Shown here: piece after piece, positions 1 through 7,427 of the stretch | How the letters are laid out: every line of letters starts with the position of its first letter | Position numbering within the stretch: position 1 is the first letter of the stretch | NCBI GenBank assembly: GCA_033856195.1 | Contig: JAWVFL010000003.1 | Location: 1-58,068 of the forward strand | Length of the DNA: 58,068 bases | Origin: VRUE01 sp033856195 | Lineage (GTDB): Bacteria; Actinomycetota; Thermoleophilia; Solirubrobacterales; 70-9 | Reading direction: 5' to 3' | The notes under the pieces: model-generated | Databases searched by the model: none | The model's input: only the letters and a program-made list of their open reading frames with translations | What the model was told of the DNA's origin: nothing | Made by a program: the position numbers and the translations under genes

Positions 1-1
1 C

Positions 2-772
2 ATTGAAGAGTTGGACATCCCGGTCTTTCACGACGACCAGCACGGCACTGCCGTCGTCGTTCTGGCCGCGCTCATCAACGCGGTGAAGCTCACGGGCAAA
101 CGCATGGAGGATTTGAAGGTCGTCGTCAACGGCGTGGGTGCGGCGGGCGTGGCTTGCTCGAAGATAATTTTGAGCGCGGGCGTGCGGAACGTCGTCGGGT
201 GCGACCAGACGGGCGCGATTTATCAGGGGCGCACAGAGCACATGAACTGGGTGAAGGATCACTACGCGCGCCTGACGAACCCGGACGGCGAGCGCGGCTC
301 GGTGCATGACGTGATACGCGGCGCGGATGTTTTCTTCGGCCTCTCGGCCCCCGGCGTCATAAGCGTTGCCGACGTGAAGACGATGGCGAAAGACCCTATC
401 ATTTTCGCTATGGCGAATCCGACGCCTGAGATTATGCCGGAGCAGGTCGCTGGATTAGTCGCGGTGATGGCTACCGGTAGGAGCGACTACCCGAATCAGA
501 TAAACAACGTGCTCTGCTTCCCCGGCATCTTTCGCGGCGCCCTCGACGCCGGCGCGCCGCGGATCACAGAGGAGATGAAGCTGGCGGCGGCCAAGGGAAT
601 CGCCGAAGTCGTCGACGACGACGACCTCTCCGAGGACTACATCATCCCCAGCGTCTTCGATCGCGAAGTGGCGCCGAAGGTCGCAGCCGCGGTGGTCGAG
701 GAGGCCAAGCGCGAGGGGATCGCCCGCTTCAACGAGGAAACCGGCACCTTCTCCACGGTGGAGGTCACCTAG
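2..772 (+). CDS. NAD(P)-dependent malic enzyme, C-terminal part (5' end outside window)
   Basis: The reading frame is open from base 2 and ends at a TAG at 770-772, giving the last 256 or so residues of a malate dehydrogenase (oxaloacetate-decarboxylating), which converts malate to pyruvate and CO2 in the cytoplasm. Visible landmarks are the HDDQHGTA segment at the very start, the NAD-binding GVGAAG loop, and the MANPTPE and SDYPNQINN segments typical of the bacterial malic enzyme family. The N-terminal malic domain is cut off by the window edge. The stop codon is followed four bases later by the GTG of the epimerase gene, so the two are probably co-transcribed. Confidence 0.93.
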   Translation: MEELDIPVFHDDQHGTAVVVLAALINAVKLTGKRMEDLKVVVNGVGAAGVACSKIILSAGVRNVVGCDQTGAIYQGRTEHMNWVKDHYARLTNPDGERGSVHDVIRGADVFFGLSAPGVISVADVKTMAKDPIIFAMANPTPEIMPEQVAGLVAVMATGRSDYPNQINNVLCFPGIFRGALDAGAPRITEEMKLAAAKGIAEVVDDDDLSEDYIIPSVFDREVAPKVAAAVVEEAKREGIARFNEETGTFSTVEVT

Positions 773-776
773 CTTC

Positions 777-1682
777 GTGAAGGTCCTCGTCAGCGGAGCC
801 AGCGGTTTCATCGGGTCGGCGCTGTGCGACTCCCTACTGGTTCGCGGTGACACGGTGGTCGGGCTGACCCGCGACCCCCAGCGGGCGCGGGGCACCAATC
901 CCGGCGTCAGCTGGCACGCCTGGGAGCCGACCCTGGAACGACCTCCCGCGGCGGCCTTCGAGGGAGTTGACGGGGTGGTCCACCTGCTCGGAGAGAAGAT
1001 CAACCAGCGCTGGACCGACGAGGCCAAAGAGCGGATCATGGAGAGCCGCCGCACCGGCACCCACAACCTGGTGGGAACGATCGCCGGCCTCGAGCGCAAG
1101 CCAGGAGTCCTGATCAGCCAGTCGGCGATTGGCTACTACGGCGACCGCGGCGAGGCAATCGTCGACGAGTCGACAGAGCCGGGCGATGGCTTCGACTCCG
1201 AGGTAGTGCGCGAGTGGGAGAAGGCCGCCCACGAGGCCGAGGGCACCGGTGTACGTCTGGCCATCGTCCGCACCGGCCACGTGCTCGACCCGCACGCCGG
1301 CTTCCTCAAGCCACAGCTGACCCCGTTCAAGCTCGGCGTCGGCGGGCCACTGGCGGGCGGCAACCAATACGTCTCCTGGATCCACATCCAGGACGAGGTA
1401 GGCATCCTGCTCTGGGCGCTGGACAACGACAAGGTGAGCGGCGTCATCAACGCGACGGCGCCAAATCCGGTGACCAACAAGGTGTTCTCTAAGGCGCTTG
1501 GCAAGGCGCTTGGAAGGCCGGCCGTGGTTCCGGTGCCTGGGCTCACGGTGGATCTGATGTACGGCAGGGAGTTCGGCAAGGTGCTTAGGGGCGGGCAGCG
1601 GGTGATGCCCCGACGGGCACTGGACCTCGGATACGAGTTCCAGCATCCAGAGCTCGAAGAGGCTCTCGAAGACTTGCTCTAG
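777..1682 (+). CDS. TIGR01777 family NAD(P)-dependent epimerase (SDR39U1/YfcH-like)
   Basis: A 301-residue extended short-chain dehydrogenase. It opens with the Rossmann motif SGASGFIG (residues 6-13), contains the family landmarks GEKINQRW and ISQSAIGYYGDRG (the YxxxK-type active-site region is atypical in this family), and ends with the MPRRALDLGYEF-type C-terminus of TIGR01777 proteins. The substrate is unknown for the family; it is usually annotated as a nucleoside-diphosphate-sugar epimerase without proof. The GTG start follows the malic enzyme stop by 4 nt. A perfect 29-bp inverted repeat begins 3 nt after its TAG and may end the transcript. Confidence 0.9.
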   Translation: MKVLVSGASGFIGSALCDSLLVRGDTVVGLTRDPQRARGTNPGVSWHAWEPTLERPPAAAFEGVDGVVHLLGEKINQRWTDEAKERIMESRRTGTHNLVGTIAGLERKPGVLISQSAIGYYGDRGEAIVDESTEPGDGFDSEVVREWEKAAHEAEGTGVRLAIVRTGHVLDPHAGFLKPQLTPFKLGVGGPLAGGNQYVSWIHIQDEVGILLWALDNDKVSGVINATAPNPVTNKVFSKALGKALGRPAVVPVPGLTVDLMYGREFGKVLRGGQRVMPRRALDLGYEFQHPELEEALEDLL

Positions 1683-1685
1683 CGG

Positions 1686-1768
1686 GGAGAGGGCCGGGTG
1701 CCCCCTCCCAAAACGAGCGGCCGAAGGCCGCTCTTGAGTGTTTTGGGAGGGGGCACCCGGCCCTCTCC
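1686..1768. repeat. Nested palindrome A (core family 1) after the epimerase gene
   Basis: Perfect 29-bp outer arms (1686-1714 and 1740-1768) enclose an inner hairpin GAGCGGCC-GAA-GGCCGCTC (1715-1733) and the spacer TTGAGT. The arms end in CCCTCCCAAAAC / GTTTTGGGAGGG. The innermost 50 nt match the reverse complement of the element at 2255-2328 apart from the loop. It begins 3 nt after the stop codon at 1680-1682, so a role as terminator or 3'-end stabiliser is plausible, although no run of T follows the stem. Confidence 0.85.
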
Positions 1769-1787
1769 TACGGCTTGCTCAGATCCT

Positions 1788-2246
1788 CTACGACTCGCTC
1801 AAGCTTTGGCGGATCGACTCCCGAAGCGAACCGGAACCGGCGGATTCGATGAGCTTCAGCAGGCGCTCCATCGCCACGGTGCCCGAGCTTGCGGAGATCC
1901 AGGGGATCTCGGCGGTTTCCAGAATCCGATGGGTGAACCGCGCCGCCCTTGGATTCGGAGCTTCCAGATAAGCGACGCTGGTTGAATCCTCCGTGGCCCT
2001 GCGAGCGTTGGCGCCGAGGGTTGCCAGGCTGAGCTTTCCGCGCTCGGAGGCGCTTGGAAGGCAAGCTGCCTGAACGCGTAGATCGCCGGCACGGCCCCCT
2101 TGGCTCACAAGCTCCTGCTTAGCCGCGGCGCACAACGGAGCTTCGACGTAAGCAGTGACAGTGGCGTCCTTGGCCACACCGCTTCCGCCGCAGCCAGCCG
2201 CGGCTATGGGCAAGCCGCAAGCCAGCGCAACGACGGTCTTGCACAA
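1788..2246 (-). CDS. Small lipoprotein resembling part of a periplasmic-binding-protein lobe
   Basis: About 152 residues from a TTG start. The N-terminus (MCKTVVALACGLPIAAAGC) is a signal peptide ending in the lipobox AAGC, so the mature protein should be lipid-anchored outside the membrane. The rest (TVTAYVEAPLC..., then VAYLEAPNPRAARFTH and ISASSGTVAMERLLK) resembles the first Rossmann-like lobe of type-1 solute-binding proteins, but it is much shorter than a complete receptor (about 350-400 residues). I infer a truncated or single-lobe relative. An upstream in-frame ATG lies inside repeat B and encodes only repeat sequence, so I prefer TTG at 2246. Its function is unknown. Confidence 0.55.
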   Translation of the reverse strand: MCKTVVALACGLPIAAAGCGGSGVAKDATVTAYVEAPLCAAAKQELVSQGGRAGDLRVQAACLPSASERGKLSLATLGANARRATEDSTSVAYLEAPNPRAARFTHRILETAEIPWISASSGTVAMERLLKLIESAGSGSLRESIRQSLSES

Positions 2247-2254
2247 GACGGAAG

Positions 2255-2386
2255 AGAGGCGGGTGCCCCCTCCCAAAACACTCAAGAGCGGCTCCTGCCG
2301 CTCGTTTTGGGAGGGGGCACCCGCCTCTCCCCTGCCCAGCGGAAGCGATCGCAAGCCGCTCGTTTTGGGAGGGGGCACCCGCCTCT
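2255..2386. repeat. Nested palindrome B (core family 1) with a duplicated half-element, downstream of pfkA
   Basis: Perfect 25-bp arms at 2255-2279 and 2304-2328 flank an inner hairpin GAGCGGC-TCCT-GCCGCTC (2286-2303). A third copy of the arm lies at 2362-2386, preceded by the same GCCGCTC, so the pfkA-proximal half is present twice. Read on the minus strand (the pfkA sense strand) the core matches element A on the plus strand, so both copies have the same orientation relative to the gene they follow. The pfkA stop codon lies 14 nt from the duplicated arm. Confidence 0.85.
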
Positions 2387-2399
2387 CCCCTGCCTCGCC

Positions 2400-3428
2400 C
2401 TAGCCAAAGAAGACCTCGGCCTCCGAGTACAGCGACTCGGGAACGGTCTTGAGCTCCGCCGTCGCCTCACTCAAATCGACCAGCTCGATGTCCGTGCCGC
2501 GCAGCGCAGTCATCTTGCCCCAGTCCCCGGCATCGACAGCATCAATCGCATGCAATCCGAATCGAGTCGCGAGCACCCGGTCGAACGCCGTCGGCGTGCC
2601 GCCCCGCTGCACGTGCCCGAGCACCGTCGCCCGGGCCTCCTTGCCAGTCCGCTGCTCGATCTCCCCCTCGAGCCAGTGGGCGATGCCGCCGAGGCTGACG
2701 TGACCGAACTGGTCGAGCTTCTCGTCTTTCGCCGTCGGCACGCCACCGACCGGCTGCGCCCCCTCGGCGACGACCAGGATCGGCGCGAACTGGTGCTCGA
2801 AGCGGCGGCCGACGAACTGGCAGACGCGGTCGAGGTCGAAGGGCAGCTCCGGGATCAGGATCACGTTGGCGCCGCCGGCGAGGCCGGCGTGGAAGGCGAT
2901 CCAGCCGGCGTGCCGTCCCATCACCTCGACGATCAGCACGCGGTGGTGACTGTCCGCCGTGGTGTGCAGGCGGTCGATCGCCTCCATCGCGATGTTGACG
3001 GCGGTATCGAAGCCGAAGGTGTAATCGGTGGCGCCGAGGTCGTTGTCGATCGTCTTCGGTACGCCAACGACGTGCACTCCGTGCTCCGTGTAGAGACGGG
3101 ACGCGGCGCCGAGCGTGTCCTCGCCGCCGATCACGATCAAGCCATCGACGCCATCGGCCTTCAGGTTCTCGGCCAAGCGCTCCGGGCCACCTTCCTCCTT
3201 GAACGGGTTGGTGCGCGAGGCGCCCAGGATCGTGCCGCCGCGGGGCAGGATGCCCCGCACCTCGGGCACGCCGAGCGGGCGGCTGTCGCGCTCGAGCGGA
3301 CCGCGCCAACCGTCGCGGTAGCCGAGGAACTCGTGGCCGCAGTGTTCGACCCCCTTGCGCACGACGGCCCGAATCACCGCGTTCAGCCCCGGGCAATCCC
3401 CACCACCGGTAAGCACGCCAATCCGCAT
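2400..3428 (-). CDS. pfkA: 6-phosphofructokinase, PPi-type signature residues
   Basis: A 342-residue cytoplasmic phosphofructokinase of glycolysis, phosphorylating fructose 6-phosphate to the 1,6-bisphosphate. Visible motifs are the nucleotide loop GGGDCPGLN (8-16), GGEDT (101-105), PKTIDND (124-130) with the catalytic aspartates, and EVMGRHAGW for sugar binding. Asp104 and Lys125 correspond to the Asp/Lys pair that marks pyrophosphate-using enzymes, where ATP-dependent enzymes have Gly104; Lys at the second position also occurs in some actinobacterial ATP enzymes. The phosphoryl donor is therefore more likely PPi, but this is an inference. The gene is divergent from the methyltransferase across 75 bp. 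Confidence 0.95.
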   Translation of the reverse strand: MRIGVLTGGGDCPGLNAVIRAVVRKGVEHCGHEFLGYRDGWRGPLERDSRPLGVPEVRGILPRGGTILGASRTNPFKEEGGPERLAENLKADGVDGLIVIGGEDTLGAASRLYTEHGVHVVGVPKTIDNDLGATDYTFGFDTAVNIAMEAIDRLHTTADSHHRVLIVEVMGRHAGWIAFHAGLAGGANVILIPELPFDLDRVCQFVGRRFEHQFAPILVVAEGAQPVGGVPTAKDEKLDQFGHVSLGGIAHWLEGEIEQRTGKEARATVLGHVQRGGTPTAFDRVLATRFGLHAIDAVDAGDWGKMTALRGTDIELVDLSEATAELKTVPESLYSEAEVFFG

Positions 3429-3503
3429 CGGCTCAGATTAGCCGTGACGAACGCGCGACCAAGCGCTAGGTTCGACCGAGGCCCCAGCGAAAGGAGCGCG
3501 ACT

Positions 3504-4322
3504 ATGAGCGACGCAGTGGATCTTGGAGCGGTTAGGCAAGCGCAGCAGAAGACCTGGTCGGAGGGCGACTTCGCGATGGTCGCCGGGATGGTCGAGATGG
3601 TGGCCGAGGAGCTGGTGGAAGCGCTCGACGTCGTGCCCGACGAGCGTGTCCTGGACGTCGCCTGTGGCAGCGGCAACGGCGCGCTCGCGGCCGCTCGGCG
3701 TGCCTGGGGGAACACCGTCGGCGTCGACTTCGTTCCGGCGCTGCTCGAGCGTGGTCGGGAGCGCGCCGCGGCCGAGCGCCTCGACGTCGAGTTCGTCGAG
3801 GGAGACGCTGCCGACCTGCCCTTCGCCGACGGAGAGTTCGACCTGGTGATCTCGATCTTCGGCGCCATGTTCGCGCCGGAACACGAGAAGACCGCCGCGG
3901 AGCTGCTTCGCGTCAGCAAGCCGGGAGGACGGATCGGCATGGCCAACTGGGTTCCGGACGGCGGCGTCGGCAAGATGTTCATGACGATCGCCAAGCACGC
4001 TCCACCTCCGCCCGGCGTGTCCTCGCCGCTGCTCTGGGGCACCGAGGACCACCTTCGCGAGGTCTTCGGAGACGGGGTCTCGGACCTGCGCGTCGACCGG
4101 CGCAAATCACGGCAGACCTTCCGCTCCGCCGACCACTTCCTGGAGTTCTTCCGGACCTACTTCGGGCCGACAAAGGTCGCCTATGAACGGGTTGGCCCGG
4201 ACGGCGAGGCTGCCCTCACGGCGGACATGAAGGCCTACCTGGAGGAGTACAACACGGCTGGCGACCGAGCCCTGGTCCTCGAACCCGAGTACCTGCAGGT
4301 AATCGCCCAGCGGGCCCGCTAG
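3504..4322 (+). CDS. Class I SAM-dependent methyltransferase (UbiE/Methyltransf_11 type)
   Basis: A 272-residue enzyme starting at ATG 3504, preceded by AAGGAG at 3491-3496 with good spacing. The longer frame reaching back to 2100 is an artefact antisense to pfkA. The SAM-binding motif I reads VLDVACGSGNGALAA (about 50-64), followed by the acidic GVDF strand end, EGDAADLPF and the post-I VSKPGGRIGMANW segment. The acceptor substrate cannot be told from sequence. The C-terminal part (FFRTYFGPTKVAYERV) resembles actinobacterial methyltransferases of unknown target. The stop codon TAG lies inside the arm of repeat M1. Confidence 0.85.
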   Translation: MSDAVDLGAVRQAQQKTWSEGDFAMVAGMVEMVAEELVEALDVVPDERVLDVACGSGNGALAAARRAWGNTVGVDFVPALLERGRERAAAERLDVEFVEGDAADLPFADGEFDLVISIFGAMFAPEHEKTAAELLRVSKPGGRIGMANWVPDGGVGKMFMTIAKHAPPPPGVSSPLLWGTEDHLREVFGDGVSDLRVDRRKSRQTFRSADHFLEFFRTYFGPTKVAYERVGPDGEAALTADMKAYLEEYNTAGDRALVLEPEYLQVIAQRAR

Positions 4323-4404
4323 GCAAGCAGATCGGTGGACGCAGGGAGCGTGGCGTGCTCCGCACGCGAGCGACCGAGGACGCCGCTATGCGCCGGCTAG
4401 CGGG
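4315..4404. repeat. Nested palindrome M1 (five-copy family) between convergent genes
   Basis: The core at 4323-4396 begins GCAAGCAGATC and contains GGACGCAGGGAGCGTGGC, an apical hairpin GCGTGC-TCC-GCACGC, GAGCGACCGAGGACGCCG and ATGCGCCGG. The outer arms CCCGCTAG (4315-4322) and CTAGCGGG (4397-4404) contain the stop codons of the methyltransferase (+) and of the small membrane protein (-). Copies of the same core are at 31897, 41910, 42858 and 46811. Confidence 0.85.
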
Positions 4405-4543
4405 GCTGCAGGACGCGGATCGAGGCGCCGATCAGCAGGATGCCGAGGAAGATTATGCCGGCGACGCCACCACCCTGGCCGAGCACGCTGTAGGCGACAG
4501 CCGTGGTGGCGAGGGCGAGAAAGAGTGTGACGACCATTCCCAT
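4397..4543 (-). CDS. Small two-helix membrane protein (48 aa)
   Basis: Reading the minus strand from ATG at 4543 gives 48 residues with two hydrophobic stretches, MVVTLFLALATTAVAYSVLG (about 3-22) and AGIIFLGILLIGASIRV (about 28-44), ending QPR-stop at 4397. It follows trpA on the same strand after 36 nt. A second in-frame ATG lies two codons downstream. The uninterrupted frame with a clean two-helix hydrophobic pattern argues for a real gene. No function is recognised; its stop codon forms one arm of repeat M1. Confidence 0.55.
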   Translation of the reverse strand: MGMVVTLFLALATTAVAYSVLGQGGGVAGIIFLGILLIGASIRVLQPR

Positions 4544-4579
4544 GCGGCGGGCATCCTACCCGTTCGGGCGGTTGCGGTC

Positions 4580-5488
4580 TCAGCCAGCCAGGGCCGCGCG
4601 CGTCTCACGCAGGAAGCTGCCAACCGCCTCGCGAGCAGCATCGGCCCCGCCCGCGTCACCAGCGGCACGAACGAGCCGACTGCCGACGATGACCCCGTCG
4701 GCAACCTGACCCACCTGAGCGGCTTGGGCAGGCGTGCCGATCCCGAATCCGACCGCAACCGGAACCTCGGCCTCTGCCTTCGTGGCGGCAACGAGCTCGC
4801 TCAACTCCGCCGGAATCTCCTCGCGCTCACCCGTCGTCCCCACCGTCGAGACCACGTAGACGAAGCCCTGTGCGGCAGCGCAGATCCGCGCCCGCCGCTC
4901 AGCCGGCGTCGTCGGCGCGACCAGCGGAACCAGGGCTAGGCCAACGCCGGCAAATGCCTCTCGTACGTCCTCAGCTTCTTCAAGCGGCAAATCAGGGACG
5001 ATCGCGCCCGCTGCACCGACCTCAAGCGCCCGTTCCGCGAACTCAGCAGCGCCACCGTGGGCGAGGACCATGTTGGCGTAGACCATGAAGACAACCGGCA
5101 CCCGCTCCGAAATCGCCTCGCAGATCTCCATCGCGGTCTCCAGGGTCGCCCCCGCCTTCAACGCCGCCGTCGCAGCCGCATGGATCGTCGGCCCATCGGC
5201 AAGTGGATCAGAGAACGGCACCCCGAGCTCAACCAGGTCGGCCGATTCCGCATAGGCCTCGGCCACAGCCCGCGAGGTATCCCGATCGGGATACCCGGCC
5301 ATCATGTAAGGCATCAGCGCCGCCCGACCCTCGTCCTTCGCCGCCCGGAAGGCGATCGCGATCCGATCCGAGCCCGTCAATGCTGTCGAGCTGGGAGCCA
5401 GGGAGTCATTCGACGGAGCCTCCCCGCTGTTGCTCCGACGAATGACTCCTTGGCTCCCCCCCTCGCCGCTGTCGCTCTGGCGAGTCAC
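4580..5488 (-). CDS. trpA: Tryptophan synthase alpha subunit, with uncertain start
   Basis: Cleaves indole-3-glycerol phosphate and passes indole to TrpB. The conserved body runs from DRIAIAFRAAKDEGRA through MPYMMAGYPD, VELGVPFSDPLADGPTI (catalytic Glu and Asp region), VFMVYANMV, PDLPLEEAEDV and VGFGIGTPAQA. Two starts are possible. GTG at 5488 overlaps the trpB stop as GTGA and has GGGAG seven bases upstream, but adds about 36 residues encoded by repeat I. TTG at 5380 gives a normal 266-residue subunit but leaves no visible ribosome site. I give the coupled start. The last gene of the leftward trp cluster, apart from the 48-residue membrane protein. Confidence 0.9.
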   Translation of the reverse strand: MTRQSDSGEGGSQGVIRRSNSGEAPSNDSLAPSSTALTGSDRIAIAFRAAKDEGRAALMPYMMAGYPDRDTSRAVAEAYAESADLVELGVPFSDPLADGPTIHAAATAALKAGATLETAMEICEAISERVPVVFMVYANMVLAHGGAAEFAERALEVGAAGAIVPDLPLEEAEDVREAFAGVGLALVPLVAPTTPAERRARICAAAQGFVYVVSTVGTTGEREEIPAELSELVAATKAEAEVPVAVGFGIGTPAQAAQVGQVADGVIVGSRLVRAAGDAGGADAAREAVGSFLRETRAALAG

Positions 5489-5500
5489 CCCCCGGCTCCC
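5393..5500. repeat. Nested palindrome I (core family 4) at the trpB/trpA junction, plus a half-copy
   Basis: Outer arms 5393-5412 and 5439-5458 pair over 20 bp with one mismatch. The inner 24 nt (5414-5437), with CGGAG/CTCCG ends, are identical to the reverse complement of those inside prmA (17622-17645). A diverged second half-copy follows at about 5463-5500 and supplies the last codons of trpB and the possible GTG start of trpA. In the trpA frame it reads as RRSNSGEAPS; in prmA the opposite orientation reads as RRSLPAVAPT. Confidence 0.8.
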
Positions 5501-6654
5501 TGCTCCAACACCTCGGCCAGATCCTTGTCGCCCCGCCCGCTCAAGCAGAGCACGTCGTACCCCTCGCCACCGCCGTTCTCGAGCAGCCAAGCAATCGCAT
5601 GCGACGACTCGAGCGCCGGGATGATCCCCTCCAGCTTCGACAGCTCAGCAAAGGCCGCAAGCGCCTGGGCATCGGTAACAGCGAAGTAGCTGGCCCGACC
5701 GCTGTCGCGCAGATAGGCGTGCTCCGGCCCGACACCGGGGTAATCGAGCCCGGCGGAGACCGAGTGTGCCTCGAGTATTTGGCCCTCGGAATCGGCAATC
5801 ACCGAAGAGAGCGAGCCGTGCAGTACGCCGGTGCTGCCCTTGCCAAGGGAGGCGCCATGACGCTCGGTGTCAAGACCCTCTCCCGCCGCCTCGACGCCGA
5901 TCAACTCGACCTCGGCGTCCGCGATGAAGGGAGTAAAGATGCCGATCGAGTTCGAGCCGCCGCCAACGCAGGCGATTACGCGGGTGGGGAGAGCGCCCTC
6001 GGCGGCAAGGGCCTGCTCACGCGCCTCCTCGCCGATCACGCACTGCAGGTCGCGCACCAGCGCCGGGTAGGGCGCGGGGCCGACGGCGGAGCCGATGACG
6101 TAGTGGGTCGTCTCGACGTTGGCGACCCAGTCGCGGATCGCCGCGCTCACCGCCTCCTTCAACGTCCGCGCACCGGCCTCGACCGGAACCACCTCGGCGC
6201 CGAGCAGTCCCATCCGCTCGACGTTGGGCCGCTGGCGGCGGATGTCCTCCGAGCCCATGTAGATGACGCATTCGAGACCGAGCAGGGCACAGGCGGTCGC
6301 GGTGGCGACGCCGTGCTGACCGGCGCCGGTCTCGGCGATCACGCGCGGCTTTCCCATCCGCTCGGCCAGCAGCGCCTGGCCGATCGCGTTGTTGATCTTG
6401 TGGGCGCCGGTGTGGGCGAGGTCCTCGCGCTTGAGATAGACGCGGCGGCCGGCGCGCGCCGAGAGCCGGTCGGCCAGGTAGAGCGGCGTCGGCCGGCCGA
6501 TGAAGTCGCGGTGCAGCAGGCGAAGTCGTTCGTTGAAGGCGTCGTCCTCACGGGCCTCGCCCCAGGCCGCGCTGAGCTCATCCAGCGCGGCGATCAGCGT
6601 CTCCGGCACATAGCGCCCCCCGTAGGGGCCAAATCGCTCCTCGACGGCGCTCAT
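5485..6654 (-). CDS. trpB: Tryptophan synthase beta subunit
   Basis: A 389-residue PLP enzyme joining indole and serine. It carries the start GPYGGRYVPETL, the PLP-lysine motif KREDLAHTGAHKINNA (catalytic Lys in HKINN), the indole-tunnel segment AETGAGQHGVATA, and the phosphate-binding GGGSNSIG loop. Length is normal for the family. The ATG overlaps the trpF stop as ATGA, and its own TGA overlaps the proposed GTG of trpA. The last four residues (GAGG) and the stop fall in a half-copy of repeat I, so the C-terminus may have been altered by that element. Confidence 0.97.
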   Translation of the reverse strand: MSAVEERFGPYGGRYVPETLIAALDELSAAWGEAREDDAFNERLRLLHRDFIGRPTPLYLADRLSARAGRRVYLKREDLAHTGAHKINNAIGQALLAERMGKPRVIAETGAGQHGVATATACALLGLECVIYMGSEDIRRQRPNVERMGLLGAEVVPVEAGARTLKEAVSAAIRDWVANVETTHYVIGSAVGPAPYPALVRDLQCVIGEEAREQALAAEGALPTRVIACVGGGSNSIGIFTPFIADAEVELIGVEAAGEGLDTERHGASLGKGSTGVLHGSLSSVIADSEGQILEAHSVSAGLDYPGVGPEHAYLRDSGRASYFAVTDAQALAAFAELSKLEGIIPALESSHAIAWLLENGGGEGYDVLCLSGRGDKDLAEVLEQGAGG

Positions 6655-7286
6655 GCGGAGTGGACGCTAGCGCCCTTGGCCGCCTCGAAGAAGGCAGCCA
6701 TCGCGGCGTGGTCCTTGCGACCTGGCTCGGCCTCTACCCCGCTCGCCACGTCGACCGCATAAGGATGCGTGGTGGCAATCGCTTTGGCGACGTTGTCGGG
6801 CCGCAGGCCACCGGCGACGATCGCCGGAATCTCGGAGCGGTGCTCACGCAGCAACCCCCAGTCAAAACTTTCTCCAGTCCCTCCCCAGAGCCCCTTGCCG
6901 CGCCGATCGAAGAGATGGAAGTCGGTGCGGAACGCCTCCGCCCCATGCACCTCCGCACCACTCGCCACGTGGATCGCCTTGATCACCTTCACCCCGGTCC
7001 GCCGCGCCACCTCCGCACAAAATTGCGGCCCCTCGGCCCCGTTCAACTGCACCATCGTCAGCCCAGCCCCCTCCACGGCCTTCGCCACTTCCTCCAGCTC
7101 CGGATTGACGAACACCCCGACCACCTCGCACTTGCGCCGGTAAGCCGCGCAAATAGCCGCCGCTTCGTCGGCCGGACAGGCCCGAGGACTCTTCTCGTAA
7201 TGAATCAGCCCAACAGCCCAAGCTCCCAACAAGACCGCCTCCGCGGCATCGTCGAGATTCGTGATCCCACAAATCTTTACGCGCAT
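6651..7286 (-). CDS. trpF: Phosphoribosylanthranilate isomerase
   Basis: A 211-residue TIM-barrel isomerase of tryptophan synthesis. Family signatures are the N-terminal VKICGITN (catalytic Cys), VGVFVN, VQLNGAEGP, the FDWGLL segment and the C-terminal PAIVAGGLRPDNVAKAI and YAVDVASGVEAEPGRKDH with the phosphate-binding glycines. It lies upstream of trpB with a 4-nt ATGA overlap, so the two are translationally coupled. It is separated from trpC by the htrA-like gene and repeat D, so trpFBA may have its own promoter in 7287-7426. Confidence 0.96.
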   Translation of the reverse strand: MRVKICGITNLDDAAEAVLLGAWAVGLIHYEKSPRACPADEAAAICAAYRRKCEVVGVFVNPELEEVAKAVEGAGLTMVQLNGAEGPQFCAEVARRTGVKVIKAIHVASGAEVHGAEAFRTDFHLFDRRGKGLWGGTGESFDWGLLREHRSEIPAIVAGGLRPDNVAKAIATTHPYAVDVASGVEAEPGRKDHAAMAAFFEAAKGASVHSA

Positions 7287-7315
7287 AAGCCCAGGGTACG
7301 GGAGCGCCTCCGTGA

Positions 7316-7427
7316 AGCGGGAGCCGGACCCCCTCCGAACGGCTTGTACTTTTTCGGCAGTCCGCTCACGGCAAGCCGACCACCCTCCACCGAAAAAGTT
7401 GAGAGAGGAGGGGGTCCGGCTCCCGCT
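7316..7427. repeat. Nested palindrome D (core family 2) after the htrA-like gene
   Basis: Perfect 21-bp outer arms (7316-7336, 7407-7427) and an inner pair ACTTTTTCGG / CCGAAAAAGT (7348-7357, 7390-7399). The core shares CGGCTTGTACTTTTTCGGCA and CCGAAAAAGTTGAG with the element at 20953-21063, in the same orientation relative to the upstream gene, while the outer arms are unrelated. The right arm abuts the TAA of the htrA-like gene. This also forms the intergenic region ahead of trpF. Confidence 0.85.

Noticed and set aside
2100..3503. Upstream extension of the methyltransferase frame, antisense to pfkA
   Set aside because: The real start at 3504 has a ribosome site and begins the family alignment; the extension only mirrors pfkA and repeat B.
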